From Bacteroidaceae bacterium (GTDB lineage Bacteria > Bacteroidota > Bacteroidia > Bacteroidales > Bacteroidaceae), in assembly GCA_017650045.1 (NCBI GenBank), contig JAGCFP010000043.1:62001-126000 (forward strand): a DNA stretch of 64,000 nt. Direction: 5' to 3'. Position numbers and translations under genes: made by a program. The notes beneath the pieces were generated by a model, which saw only the letters and a list, made by a program, of their open reading frames with translations, did not search any database and was not told the DNA's origin. Positions 25,817 to 35,065 of the stretch are shown one piece after another (within the stretch, counting starts at the first letter, position 1; each line of letters opens with the position of its first letter).

Positions 25817-27952
25817 ATGAAACTGAAAAATTTCCTCCTTGCAGCAACAACTGCATTGTTTACCCTCCAGTCACAGGCTGACGAGGGTATGTGGCTGCTT
25901 CAACTCATGCAACAGCAACATTCCATCGACCTGATGAAAAAACAGGGTCTGAAACTGGAAGCCGAAGACATCTACAATCCTAATGGCGTTTCTCTGAAAG
26001 ATGCCGTAGGTATCTTCGGAGGTGGCTGTACGGGTGAGATTATCTCTCCTGACGGCTTAGTGTTAACCAACCATCACTGCGGATACAGCGCTATACAGCG
26101 TCACAGCTCCGTAGAGCACGACTATCTCACTGATGGCTTCTGGGCCATGCGCCAAGAAGATGAACTGCCCAACGAGCGTCTGAGTTTCAGCTTCGTACAC
26201 AGCATCATCGATGTGACAGACCTTGTGAATGCCGACATCAAGAGCGGAAAGGTCTCTGAGGTGGAGTCTGTGACGCGTGCTTACCTGAACAAGGTGGCCC
26301 AAGAACAGTTGGCCCAGAGTGAACTGAACGGCAAGCCTGGCATCCGTGCTCAGGTATATCCATTCTATGCAGGCAATAGCTTCTACCTTATTTATTATAA
26401 GGTTTATTCTGACGTGCGCATGGTGGCTGCCCCACCCTCCAGCATCGGTAAGTTCGGTGGTGAGACAGACAACTGGATGTGGCCTCGTCACACCTGCGAC
26501 TTCAGCGTATTCCGCATTTATGCAGATAAGAACGGCGAGCCTGCTCCTTACAGCGCTGACAATGTGCCTCTGAAGACTCCTAAGTATCTTCCTATCTCTC
26601 TGAAGGGACTGAATGAAAACGACTATGCAATGATTATTGGCTTCCCAGGCAGTACCAGTCGCTACCTCACTGCTTCTGAGGTGCGTGAGCGTATGGAGAC
26701 CACCAATCAAGCTGAAATCGACGTGCGTGGCGTGCGTCTGGAAGTGCTGCGTGAAGCAATGGCTGCCAGCGACAAGACCCGTATCCAGTATGCCAATAAG
26801 TTTGCTGGCAGCAGCAACTACTGGAAAAACTCCATCGGTATGAACGAGGCTATCATCGACAATAAGGTGCTGGAGGCCAAGGCTGAGCAAGAGCGTCAGT
26901 TCAACCTCTTCGCACAGGGCAAACCTGAGTATGAAGGTGTGGTGGCTAAGATCAACGCTGCTGTTGAGAAATCTATCCCAGTTGAACGTCAGCTGGACTA
27001 CCTGGTGGAGTTCAGAAACGCCATCGAGTTCGCTACACCTATCGAACTGATGGACCAGCTGAAGGAAGCACTCAAGAATAAAGACAATGTGGCTATTGAA
27101 GGTGCCAAGGGCGAACTGAGACAGGTGTTCGACCAGATTCACAATAAGGACTATGACCACGAGGTGGACCGTGCGGTGGCTAAGGCCTTACTGCCAGCTA
27201 TGAGTGAATTCTTGAGTCTGGCAGAGCTTCCGGACTTCTATCAGACAGTGACCGATTTTGATGCTTACGTGGATAATATCTACGACAACTCTATCTTGGC
27301 GAATTCCGCCAACTTGGAGAAGTTCCTGAAAAAGCCTACGGTGAAGGCCATCGACCGTGATCCTTCACTGGCTAACATGCGCTCTTTCATGGATTGCTAC
27401 ACCCAAGTGGTAGAACAATATGTAGCTATGGAAGACTTAACACTTCTGCACAAGGCTTATATCCGTGGTTTGAACGAGATGAAGGATGCTCCTGCCTACA
27501 GTGACGCTAACTTCACCATGCGTTTAACTTATGGCAACGTGAAGAGCTACGAACCTCGTGATGCTGTGAAATATAAATACTACACCACGGCTGATGGTGT
27601 ATTGGAGAAGGAAGATCCTACGAATCCTGAATTCGTGGTTCCTGCCAAGTTGAAGGAACTGATCCAGAAGCGCGACTTTGGACGTTATGCCATGGCCGAC
27701 GGCACGCTTCCTGCTTGCTTCCTCACCACCAACGATATCACTGGTGGCAACTCAGGCAGTCCGGTGATGGATGCAGAAGGTAACCTCATTGGTATCGCGT
27801 TTGACGGCAACTGGGAGAGTCTTAGTGGTGACATCAACTTCGATGACAACTTGCAGCGTTGCATCGCAGTGGATATCCGCTATGTGCTGTTTGTGATTGA
27901 GAAGTTAGGTAATTGCCAGAGATTGATTAATGAAATGAATATTATTCAATAG
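25817..27952 (+). CDS. dpp7: S46 dipeptidyl-peptidase, DPP7 type
   Basis: A periplasmic serine exopeptidase that removes dipeptides from the N-terminus of peptides. A signal peptide (about residues 1-21, cleaved before DEGMWLL) is followed by the chymotrypsin-like S46 core. The catalytic histidine is in TNHHCGYSA (residues 86-87), the aspartate region is [14 protein letters not shown], and the serine is S646 in GGNSGSP. Eighteen residues after the serine the FDGN motif has glycine (residue 664), the position that is Gly in DPP7 (hydrophobic P1) and Arg in DPP11 (acidic P1) of Porphyromonas gingivalis. The 711-residue length matches. A paralogue with arginine at this site lies at 28529. Specificity is inferred from that one residue. 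Confidence 0.9.
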   Translation: MKLKNFLLAATTALFTLQSQADEGMWLLQLMQQQHSIDLMKKQGLKLEAEDIYNPNGVSLKDAVGIFGGGCTGEIISPDGLVLTNHHCGYSAIQRHSSVEHDYLTDGFWAMRQEDELPNERLSFSFVHSIIDVTDLVNADIKSGKVSEVESVTRAYLNKVAQEQLAQSELNGKPGIRAQVYPFYAGNSFYLIYYKVYSDVRMVAAPPSSIGKFGGETDNWMWPRHTCDFSVFRIYADKNGEPAPYSADNVPLKTPKYLPISLKGLNENDYAMIIGFPGSTSRYLTASEVRERMETTNQAEIDVRGVRLEVLREAMAASDKTRIQYANKFAGSSNYWKNSIGMNEAIIDNKVLEAKAEQERQFNLFAQGKPEYEGVVAKINAAVEKSIPVERQLDYLVEFRNAIEFATPIELMDQLKEALKNKDNVAIEGAKGELRQVFDQIHNKDYDHEVDRAVAKALLPAMSEFLSLAELPDFYQTVTDFDAYVDNIYDNSILANSANLEKFLKKPTVKAIDRDPSLANMRSFMDCYTQVVEQYVAMEDLTLLHKAYIRGLNEMKDAPAYSDANFTMRLTYGNVKSYEPRDAVKYKYYTTADGVLEKEDPTNPEFVVPAKLKELIQKRDFGRYAMADGTLPACFLTTNDITGGNSGSPVMDAEGNLIGIAFDGNWESLSGDINFDDNLQRCIAVDIRYVLFVIEKLGNCQRLINEMNIIQ

Positions 27953-27989
27953 TATTCATCTCCATTAATCAATCAACATTACTCTTTCT

Positions 27990-28510
27990 TTGCTTTCCTT
28001 TACCAAAGGGAGTATTCTTTTCTCTTTTGCTCGTGCAAAAGAAAAAGAATCAAAAAGAAAACACGCCGGCTGCACTTCCGCAGCTAAGATTGCTTCGTTT
28101 TTCACTAAGCGCCGCAAGACGGTCGCTTCGCTCACTTTGCGGTGCGGCGCTTTTAACGTGAAAAACTCACAATCTTTTCACGCTGCTCCAGTGAGGCCGG
28201 GATGATATTTGCAACATCGCTTCGCTCGTTGCACTCCCCTTTTAGGAGAGGATGTCCCCGTTAGCGTTGTCATGTAGCGCAAAGCGCTCAACGAGCGAAG
28301 CGATGTTGAGTAAAGACTCCGACCTCATTTTTGGAGTGTATAAAAACTCCGGAAAGTTTTTCGTTAAAAGCGCTGCACAAATAAGAGCCCCGAAGGGGGT
28401 CGTCTTGCAGCGCTTAGAAAAACGTGAGTGAGTTTTAGCGGAAAAAATGCAGTCGGCAGCTTTTCTTGGTTCATTCTTTTCCCTGCGGAAAAGAATGAAC
28501 AATATGAAAT
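27990..28510. repeat. Palindromic repeat element between the two S46 genes
   Basis: The 575-base gap between the peptidase genes holds no gene but two related arms in opposite orientation. The inner ends form a perfect 20-base inverted repeat, CAACATCGCTTCGCTCGTTG at 28212-28231 and its complement at 28289-28308. Outward, both arms share TAAGCGC(c/t)GCAAGACG (about 28107 and, inverted, about 28402) and GC(g/a)GCGCTTTTAACG (about 28145 and, inverted, about 28361). Frames 27990-28205 and 28242-28559 (minus) are translations of the two arms and resemble each other for that reason only. Confidence 0.75.
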
Positions 28511-28528
28511 TTATAAAACAAATATAAT

Positions 28529-30691
28529 ATGAAAAAGTTGTTAGTAACATTATTGGCAATAATGTCTTTTCACCCTTTAAAAGCTGATGAAGGAATGTGG
28601 ATGCTCACAGACCTGAAGAAGCAGAACGAAGTCTTTATGCGTCAATTAGGACTCGACCTCTCTGTGGACGAGATCTACAGTCCTGACAATATCTCTTTAA
28701 AGGATGCTGTCATTCACTTTGGCAGTGGCTGCACAGGAGAAGTCATCTCTGCTGAAGGTCTGGTCATCACCAACCACCACTGTGGCTATAGCGCCATCCA
28801 GCAGCAGAGTAGCGTGGAGCACGATTACCTGACCGATGGCTTCTGGGCTCGCTCCAAAGCAGAGGAACTCCCTATTCGTGGTCTGACCATCACTTTTATC
28901 GACAAGATTCTGGATGTGACCGATTATGTGATGGAACAACTGAAAAAGGATCCCGACCCACAAGGCACCAACTTCCTTTCTCCAAGTTATTTGCAGGAAG
29001 TGGCGAAACGTTTCTTGAACGATGAGCACATCACCCTCGGTAAAGGTCAGAGCATCTTACTGAATGCCTTCTATGGCGGCAATCGCTACTACGCTTTCAT
29101 CCAGACCACCTACAGCGACATCCGAATGGTGGGCGCTCCTCCTTCCAGCATCGGTAAGTTCGGTGCTGATACGGACAACTGGATGTGGACGCGCCACACT
29201 GGTGATTTCTCCCTGTTCCGTATCTATGCAGATGCTCAAGGACAACCTGCTGCCTATAGCAGAGATAACCAACCTCTGAAGGTAAAGAAGCACCTCACCA
29301 TCAGCATGTCAGGCTATAAGGAAGGCGATTTCACCTTCGTCATGGGCTTCCCTGGTCGCAACTGGCGCTATATGATCAGCGATGAGGTGGAAGAGCGTAT
29401 GCAGACCACCAACTTCATGCGTCATCACATCCGTGACGTGCGTCAGAACGCTCTCATGGAAGAGATGCTCAAGGATGCTGCCGTACGTATTCACTATGCC
29501 AGTATTTATGCTTCTTCTGCCAACTATTGGAAGAATGCCATCGGTATGAATGAAGGCCTTATCCGTCTGAACATCCTGGATGTGAAACGTCAGCAGCAAG
29601 AAGCTTTGTTGGCTCGTGGCCGACAGTTGGGTGACAACAGCTACCAGCAAGCCTTCGACCAGATCAAGAGCATCGTACAGCAACGTTTCCGTCCGCTCTA
29701 TGACCAACAAGCACTTCAAGAAGCTTTTGTAACAGCCATGCCGTTCACGCGTATCCCAAGTACGGCAACCCTGGTTACAGCACTTAATAAGAAGGATAAG
29801 GTCGCCATCCGTGCGGCAGCAGATAGTCTGAAGGCAGCCACTCAGGCCTATTTTGAAAACACGTTGGTCTTCCCCGAAGTAGAACGTAAGGTAGCCAAGG
29901 AAGTGATTCGGGCCTATGCTGAATATGTACCTGCGAATGAGCGTATTGGAGCTTTCGGAGCCATCGAGAAGATTTTCAATGGAAATACCGATGCGTTCAT
30001 CGATGCGATCTTCGACCAATCCATCTTTACCAGTCCAGAGCGCTTCAACAAGTTTATCGAGAAACCTAAGTTGAAGACCATCGCCAACGACTGGCTGGTA
30101 CTCTTCCGTGCTTCCATCAACGACGGACAGTTGAAGACCACCATGCAGATGCTGGAGGCTAATCAGAACTACGATGCGGCGCATAAGGTATGGGTTAAAG
30201 GTATCATGGACATGAAACAGGCCAATGGCGAACCTATCTTCCCGGATGCGAACTCGACGCTGCGACTGACCTACGGACAGGTAAAACCTTATGAACCAAA
30301 GGACGGTGTGTTCTACAACTATTACACCACGCTGAAGGGTGTCATGGAAAAAGAAGACCCGAACAACTACGAATTCGTTGTTCCTGCTCGTCTGAAACAG
30401 CTTTATGAACAGAAGGACTATGGGCGCTATGCCTTGCCAAACGGTGAGATGCCTGTCAACTTCTTGGTTTGTACAGACAATACGGGAGGAAACTCAGGCA
30501 GTCCGGTATTCAATGCCAAAGGACAACTCATTGGGGTGGGCTTCGACCGCAACTTTGAAGGTCTGACGGGCGATGTGGCATACCGACCAGCTACTCAGCG
30601 AGCTATCTGTGTGGACATCCGCTACGTGCTGTTCATCATCGACAAATTCGCTGGCGCGCAGAATATCCTAAACGAACTGACAATCGAATGA
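28529..30691 (+). CDS. dpp11: S46 dipeptidyl-peptidase, DPP11 type
   Basis: This is the second S46 peptidase. A signal peptide ends near residue 18 (KADEGMWML). The catalytic histidine is in TNHHCGYSA (residues 83-84), the aspartate region is TDNWMWTRHTGDFS, and the serine is S656 in GGNSGSP. Eighteen residues on, R674 stands in FDRN, matching the arginine that gives P. gingivalis DPP11 its preference for aspartate or glutamate at P1. At 720 residues it has the DPP11 length. Its stop overlaps the next start by four bases (DsbA-fold protein). With the Gly-type paralogue upstream, the pair would cover hydrophobic and acidic P1 dipeptides; the preference is inference from one residue. Confidence 0.9.
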   Translation: MKKLLVTLLAIMSFHPLKADEGMWMLTDLKKQNEVFMRQLGLDLSVDEIYSPDNISLKDAVIHFGSGCTGEVISAEGLVITNHHCGYSAIQQQSSVEHDYLTDGFWARSKAEELPIRGLTITFIDKILDVTDYVMEQLKKDPDPQGTNFLSPSYLQEVAKRFLNDEHITLGKGQSILLNAFYGGNRYYAFIQTTYSDIRMVGAPPSSIGKFGADTDNWMWTRHTGDFSLFRIYADAQGQPAAYSRDNQPLKVKKHLTISMSGYKEGDFTFVMGFPGRNWRYMISDEVEERMQTTNFMRHHIRDVRQNALMEEMLKDAAVRIHYASIYASSANYWKNAIGMNEGLIRLNILDVKRQQQEALLARGRQLGDNSYQQAFDQIKSIVQQRFRPLYDQQALQEAFVTAMPFTRIPSTATLVTALNKKDKVAIRAAADSLKAATQAYFENTLVFPEVERKVAKEVIRAYAEYVPANERIGAFGAIEKIFNGNTDAFIDAIFDQSIFTSPERFNKFIEKPKLKTIANDWLVLFRASINDGQLKTTMQMLEANQNYDAAHKVWVKGIMDMKQANGEPIFPDANSTLRLTYGQVKPYEPKDGVFYNYYTTLKGVMEKEDPNNYEFVVPARLKQLYEQKDYGRYALPNGEMPVNFLVCTDNTGGNSGSPVFNAKGQLIGVGFDRNFEGLTGDVAYRPATQRAICVDIRYVLFIIDKFAGAQNILNELTIE

Positions 30692-31347
30692 TGAAGATAA
30701 TCTATGTCATGGACCCTTACGACGGTTGGTGCTATGCAGGCTCGGAGAATATCTTGCGCCTGTATATGCGCTACCGCTCGCTGATAGAGTTTGAGGTATT
30801 GCCTGCGGGAATGCTCACAGGGGAGCTCTGTTGCAACCATCATCCCGACAATGCGACAGCTGCACTGCGTAGCCTCCGTGCCATCGAGAAGGAAACCAAG
30901 ACTCCGTTTGGAGAGAAGCACAAGGAAGCATTACGAAACCAGGAGTTTCTGATGGACAGCGAGATTCCCTCGCGCGCTATCATGACTGTAAGGCAATTGG
31001 TACCTGAGCAGACACTCCCTTTCGTACATGCACTGTTACATGCGCGCTTCAACCACGGAATGGACTTAAACGAGACCTCCACATATCTGGAGTTGTGCGA
31101 AATACTCGACATCGACAAACAAGCGTTCTTCCAGGTTTTCCAAACTGACGAAATCAAGGAACTGACGCAACGGGGATTTCAGGTGGCTGATGAACTGGCA
31201 GAAACCTATCCCACCCTGCTCTTTGTGGACGATGACATGACGCTGAAACTGGCAGAGGGTTATACCCCCTTTGACATTCTGGATCTACGCATAGATCGCA
31301 TCCTGAAAGGTGAAGCCACAGGCCTGGATGATTTGCTAGAAGAATAA
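30688..31347 (+). CDS. DsbA-fold (FrnE-like) protein lacking the first active-site cysteine
   Basis: The 219-residue protein begins with VMDPYDGWCYAGSEN, aligned with the D-P-x-C-x-W-C-Y-G start of FrnE-like DsbA-family proteins. Where those have CxxC, this has D11-G-W-C14: the N-terminal, nucleophilic cysteine is aspartate. The rest fits the family: a helical insertion and a final TYPTLLFVDDD strand where the cis-proline loop is expected. No signal peptide, so cytoplasmic. Coupled to the DPP11-type gene by a four-base overlap. A normal dithiol exchange role is unlikely; a monothiol, isomerase or binding role is possible. Confidence 0.75.
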   Translation: MMKIIYVMDPYDGWCYAGSENILRLYMRYRSLIEFEVLPAGMLTGELCCNHHPDNATAALRSLRAIEKETKTPFGEKHKEALRNQEFLMDSEIPSRAIMTVRQLVPEQTLPFVHALLHARFNHGMDLNETSTYLELCEILDIDKQAFFQVFQTDEIKELTQRGFQVADELAETYPTLLFVDDDMTLKLAEGYTPFDILDLRIDRILKGEATGLDDLLEE

Positions 31348-31373
31348 TTTTTTTGAAAAAAAGCGCTAAATAA

Positions 31374-31404
31374 TTTGTCAGTCCAAAAAAAGTGCTTACC
31401 TTTG
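31374..31404 (+). promoter_or_regulatory. Consensus promoter for tRNA-Pro
   Basis: TTTG at 31374-31377 and TACCTTTG at 31397-31404 with a 19-base spacer: an exact match to the Bacteroidales -33/-7 pattern, 26 bases before the tRNA. Confidence 0.7.
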
Positions 31405-31430
31405 CAACCGCTTTCGAGAACGAAAGTCAT

Positions 31431-31505
31431 CGGGGTGTAGCGCAGTCCGGTTAGCGCACCTGCTTTGGGAGCAGGGGGTCCCAGGTTCGAATCCTGGTAC
31501 CCCGA
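31431..31505 (+). tRNA. tRNA-Pro (UGG)
   Basis: A complete cloverleaf: acceptor CGGGGTG pairs with TACCCCG (one G-U), anticodon stem CCTGC/GCAGG with loop TTTGGGA giving anticodon TGG, T-loop TTCGAAT, discriminator A at 31505. The CCA end is not encoded (ACAAAA follows). Confidence 0.96.
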
Positions 31506-31511
31506 CAAAAA

Positions 31512-31549
31512 GGAAGGGGTTCTTCAACTGAAGAATCCCTTCCCTTTTT
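31512..31549 (+). terminator. Rho-independent terminator after tRNA-Pro
   Basis: A 15-base-pair stem (31512-31526 with 31529-31543, one G-U) is followed by CTTTTT. An A-run on the opposite side could let it serve the convergent GH9 gene as well. Confidence 0.85.
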
Positions 31550-31595
31550 ATGCTTAATAACCCCGAGGGGTTGGATAACAGAAATGGCTGGAACG

Positions 31596-34115
31596 TTATT
31601 TAACCAGTTGTTGCGCTGCAAGGGCCAAGAACATATAATGGGAAGAACCACCACCCAACACATATTCCGTCTGCTGCCACAGGAACGGCCACGTGAGCAA
31701 CTCAGGGAAATCTGGACGGATCAGTGCTGTTCCCGATACCACACCACCGGGGATGTACGACCAGTCGGCACGGTTCAAACCATAAGCTACCGTGGCAGAC
31801 TGTGAACCAACACCTGAGGCAAATGAAGCTTGGTTCAGACCAGGATGACGACCCAAAATGAAATCCAAGGCATGGAAGACCGTACCCTGTGGGAATATCT
31901 CAGGATAAGCGGCCGTGAGGAAGTAATACTGGTATCCGAAGCTCTGGATATCCCAACCGGCTCCCCAGATGCTGGGGCTGTAAGGCACTCCATAAGGGGT
32001 AGCAGCAGCTTGCTGGTCAAGCGTAGCCTTATACCCTGCCAGAGCGGTCTTAAAGGCCGTCACGAATCGCACCACCTTCCGATCCTTCGATGCTTCCAGT
32101 TGTTTGGCTACACGCGCTGTAAACCATCCTGTACGACCAATCTGTGCCAACGCCAGCTCTTGGTTGTCCAACAAGAAGTTCAGATAGGCAGCCTCCCCCG
32201 TCGTCAGATAAAGCTCAACGGCAGTCTGTAATTTACCAGCAAACAGACGTTCGCTGTACGCAGTTTGCTCATAGATCTGCTTGGCGATGTTCAGGCAATG
32301 TACACTCAGGGTATCATTGAATCCCTTCAATACACGCGAAGCAGCTGCTAAATTGGCAGCGGTGGACATCTCTCTGCTTGGATTATCCTCCGTAAAGATC
32401 CAGCGGTCATCGCTGTTGCCCAGTGTCCCATCCGTCATGGCAGCGGCATCACCCAAAAGTACGTACTGGCGTAAGCTATTACAGATAATACCACGATAGA
32501 GTCTGCCCAGAGCCAAGTAGCTGTTCACCACCGTCAGCGCTCCGTTCTCCACTTGCTGCAAGACATCATTCTTACCATCTGGCTGATGAATCTCTGTCAC
32601 ATGGTTCTTCTGGTCGATAGAGGTCACATCGATTTCTGGATGGAAAGCCTCGTAAGCCATGGCCAGGATATAGGCTTCACCTGCTTGTGACTCCACACGA
32701 AGGTCAAAGTCGCCCGCATCGTGCCATCCGCCCACATTCACTCCAGGCACCACCTCATGGGCATGATACTTGGAAAGACCTGCAGCCTGCACATAACCAT
32801 CGATATGGTTCCCTACCGGAGCCATCTGAGCATCATCCATGTGGCAGGCATCATGCCATACACGGTACTTCTCGGCGACGCGCATATGACACATCTGTAC
32901 AGGGAGGAAATACTCCACCACAGGTTGCCATACGCCTCTATCATACACATTCTGATCGATGCGGAAAAGCGTAGATTCAGACTCCCCATATTTAATCTTA
33001 TAGAGACCAGCGTCCTGCACATCACTGAAGTCCACAGTCAGGTAGTTATAACGCAGGAAGTTGCCCCATTTCACTGCTTGAATGGTCTTTACCACGCGCT
33101 CCCCATTGGTATCTATGCGTACGATCTGTGCACTCAGCGCACGATTGTCTTTCATATCGGTCTCAATCACAGCTTCCTTCTGCTGTGTAGGGTAATACCC
33201 CACTTGAGACACCTGTACCACAGGCTGATAGGTCCATCCCGGCACCACATTCGGGGTAATGATCCACTTCACGGCACCCTTCGTGACACCAGCGGCAATC
33301 TCACTACGCAGCACGAACCAACCATTATTATGATTCATACGTCCGTCGTACAACTTCAGGTCGCCTGTAAGTGATTCGATGGTCAGCTTGCTATATGGAT
33401 CATCAGGAGAAGAGACGAACTTCCGTCCCACCGCATAAGGCTCGGCGATGATGTCATCGGCAAACAGCGGTGTATAACCCGTACCATTCAGTTGGTCGAT
33501 GTCCGCCTTCGGTCTCCGTCCGTCATGGAAGTTACCGTTGAAATTCTTGTTAGACTTCGTGATCAGCAAAGGGGAGTTAGGCTGCTGCGGATAGATACCA
33601 CTCTGATCGTCCATGATCCAAGGCTTACCAAACAGCCACCCGGGGAAGAACTCTATGTTAAAACCTATCTTACCCAACAGTTCCTGAGGTATAGGCTTCT
33701 CCAGATCCACCGTTACCACGATACCGTTTCCTTGAGCTTCCGTGCGTACGGTATAATTGAACACATAGTTAGGATATACCATCGGGTTGAAACCTGTCTC
33801 GTGACGGGAGGAATCAGGGAAGCACAGCGTCGTGACTATAGCCCCTGCCTCAATCTTTCGGTCGAGCTGCTTCGGAACCGGCTGCCACTGTCCAGGAGTA
33901 GGTTCCATACGTATATCACCGTTAGACGCAATGCGGTGTCCGTTCATCAGCACGCTCACACCACCTTGATGACCTTCTGGATAAAAATCGCTGAACGCCA
34001 TCACATCGACACCTTCACGATTGAAATACCCCGATGGGGTTAAACGAAAATCTTGTGCCATCGCCGTTGCAGTAAACAGCGCACAACACATCCATGCAAA
34101 AACACGTGTTTTCAT
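31596..34115 (-). CDS. Glycoside hydrolase family 9 protein (endoglucanase-like)
   Basis: An exported beta-glucan-type hydrolase. A signal peptide (about residues 1-20, ending in AMAQ) is followed by about 270 residues of unassigned beta-rich sequence, an Ig-like CelD_N domain (near 290-375: QVSQVGYYPTQQKEAVI) and the GH9 (alpha/alpha)6 barrel. Catalytic blocks are GGWHDAGDFD (about residues 463-472, nucleophile-positioning aspartates) and, at the C-terminus, the glutamate in QQTEYVLGGGSSHY (about 816). The frame extends 13 codons upstream, but ATG 34115 is chosen because it starts directly with the signal peptide. No SusC/SusD genes are adjacent. Substrate (cellulose, mixed-linkage glucan, xyloglucan oligomers) is open. 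Confidence 0.88.
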   Translation of the reverse strand: MKTRVFAWMCCALFTATAMAQDFRLTPSGYFNREGVDVMAFSDFYPEGHQGGVSVLMNGHRIASNGDIRMEPTPGQWQPVPKQLDRKIEAGAIVTTLCFPDSSRHETGFNPMVYPNYVFNYTVRTEAQGNGIVVTVDLEKPIPQELLGKIGFNIEFFPGWLFGKPWIMDDQSGIYPQQPNSPLLITKSNKNFNGNFHDGRRPKADIDQLNGTGYTPLFADDIIAEPYAVGRKFVSSPDDPYSKLTIESLTGDLKLYDGRMNHNNGWFVLRSEIAAGVTKGAVKWIITPNVVPGWTYQPVVQVSQVGYYPTQQKEAVIETDMKDNRALSAQIVRIDTNGERVVKTIQAVKWGNFLRYNYLTVDFSDVQDAGLYKIKYGESESTLFRIDQNVYDRGVWQPVVEYFLPVQMCHMRVAEKYRVWHDACHMDDAQMAPVGNHIDGYVQAAGLSKYHAHEVVPGVNVGGWHDAGDFDLRVESQAGEAYILAMAYEAFHPEIDVTSIDQKNHVTEIHQPDGKNDVLQQVENGALTVVNSYLALGRLYRGIICNSLRQYVLLGDAAAMTDGTLGNSDDRWIFTEDNPSREMSTAANLAAASRVLKGFNDTLSVHCLNIAKQIYEQTAYSERLFAGKLQTAVELYLTTGEAAYLNFLLDNQELALAQIGRTGWFTARVAKQLEASKDRKVVRFVTAFKTALAGYKATLDQQAAATPYGVPYSPSIWGAGWDIQSFGYQYYFLTAAYPEIFPQGTVFHALDFILGRHPGLNQASFASGVGSQSATVAYGLNRADWSYIPGGVVSGTALIRPDFPELLTWPFLWQQTEYVLGGGSSHYMFLALAAQQLVK

Positions 34116-34151
34116 AAGTCTTAGTATTTGATTTAAGTTATAATTTAAGTA

Positions 34152-34181
34152 CAAAATTAGTGATTATTTTTAAAGCGCAAA
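34152..34181 (-). promoter_or_regulatory. Promoter for the GH9 gene
   Basis: On the minus strand TTTG (34178-34181) and TAATTTTG (34152-34159) are 18 bases apart, 36 bases before the chosen ATG at 34115. The -7 box lies within the longer frame, which supports the shorter start. Confidence 0.6.
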
Positions 34182-34207
34182 CGTTTTTGGAGAAATAATC
34201 ATCGAGA

Positions 34208-34915
34208 CTACCATTTCAGATAGAAGTCAGCTGTGAGTGCCCGATAGGCATCGGCATCGCTCCCATCGGCATTCAGCAAGAAGAGGTCAATGGTCTCCAC
34301 AGGCGATACGACCGTCCCAAACGACAGCATCACCCGTCGCTGTGGCTTCCCCTCTTTGGTAAACACACGTACCTTACGCGCCACATACAGACCGTTCCTG
34401 GCAGCAGCATCCACCGCCATCATTTCCACCTCTGTAGGCAGTATCACACACACCCGTCCGTGGGTAGTAAGCAGCTCCACACTCCGACGGAACAAGGTCT
34501 CATAGTTCAGTCCGGCGGCATGACGAGCCAGAGAGCGTTCCTCCAGCGGTGGGCGCAGGGCATCTATAAAATAAGGTGGATTACTCACAATAAGGTCGAA
34601 GCACGCTGTGGGCCGATACGTACAGAAATCCTCCTGCACCACCTCCAGACGGTTGGCCCACGGGGAAGCTTGCACATTCTCACTTGCTTGCAAGGCGGCA
34701 TCAGCATCCAGCTCCACCCCTACCACGTGAGCTTGAGGAAAACGTTGGGCCAGCATCAGGGCGATGACCCCACTTCCACACCCCACATCCAGCACCCGTT
34801 CCACAGCATCGGCCGTTGCCCATGCACCCAACAACACGGCATCGGTACCCACCTTCATGGCACAGCGGTCGTGCCACACGGTGAACTGCTTGAATTGAAA
34901 AAAACGGTTCGACAT
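34208..34915 (-). CDS. trmN6: tRNA1(Val) (adenine-37 N6)-methyltransferase-like protein
   Basis: A SAM-dependent N6-adenine methyltransferase of the TrmN6/YfiC type, which modifies A37 of tRNA1(Val). It starts with FQFKQFTVWHDRCAMKVGTDAVLLGAW, the N-terminal signature, followed by motif I VLDVGCGSGVIAL, an acidic VELD strand and the catalytic NPPY (in VSNPPYFID). 235 residues from ATG 34915; a 43-codon upstream extension to 35044 is rejected because a -7 box lies at 34923-34930 and the extension has no family match. It is divergent from lon. Confidence 0.88.
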   Translation of the reverse strand: MSNRFFQFKQFTVWHDRCAMKVGTDAVLLGAWATADAVERVLDVGCGSGVIALMLAQRFPQAHVVGVELDADAALQASENVQASPWANRLEVVQEDFCTYRPTACFDLIVSNPPYFIDALRPPLEERSLARHAAGLNYETLFRRSVELLTTHGRVCVILPTEVEMMAVDAAARNGLYVARKVRVFTKEGKPQRRVMLSFGTVVSPVETIDLFLLNADGSDADAYRALTADFYLKW

Positions 34916-34922
34916 TGCCCGA

Positions 34923-34930
34923 CAAAGGTA
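34923..34930 (-). promoter_or_regulatory. -7 box for the trmN6-like gene
   Basis: TACCTTTG on the minus strand, 7 bases before the ATG at 34915. Transcription would start at or next to the start codon, suggesting a nearly leaderless message. Confidence 0.5.
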
Positions 34931-35013
34931 AGCATTCTCCCTAAATCTTACTAAAAATGACCCTCTTTTTGTCTTTTTAAGGATTAAATCATGATTAAAT
35001 GAAGAAATAGACG

Positions 35014-35021
35014 TAACTTTG
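35014..35021 (+). promoter_or_regulatory. -7 box for lon
   Basis: TAACTTTG, 44 bases before the ATG at 35066. No heat-shock-type element was recognised. Confidence 0.5.
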
Positions 35022-35065
35022 TAGCCTATTTTTAGAAACCACACAAAATTGACAAATAAAGTGAT

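Noticed and set aside
26063..27160. 365-codon minus-strand frame
   Set aside because: It lies wholly antisense within the DPP7-type gene and its composition is the mirror of that coding frame. The 291-codon frame at 29309-30184 is the same effect on the DPP11-type gene.
27990..28205. 71-codon frame between the S46 genes, and the 105-codon minus frame at 28242-28559
   Set aside because: Their translations resemble each other because both read the arms of the same inverted repeat; they match no protein family and the second runs into the DPP11-type start.
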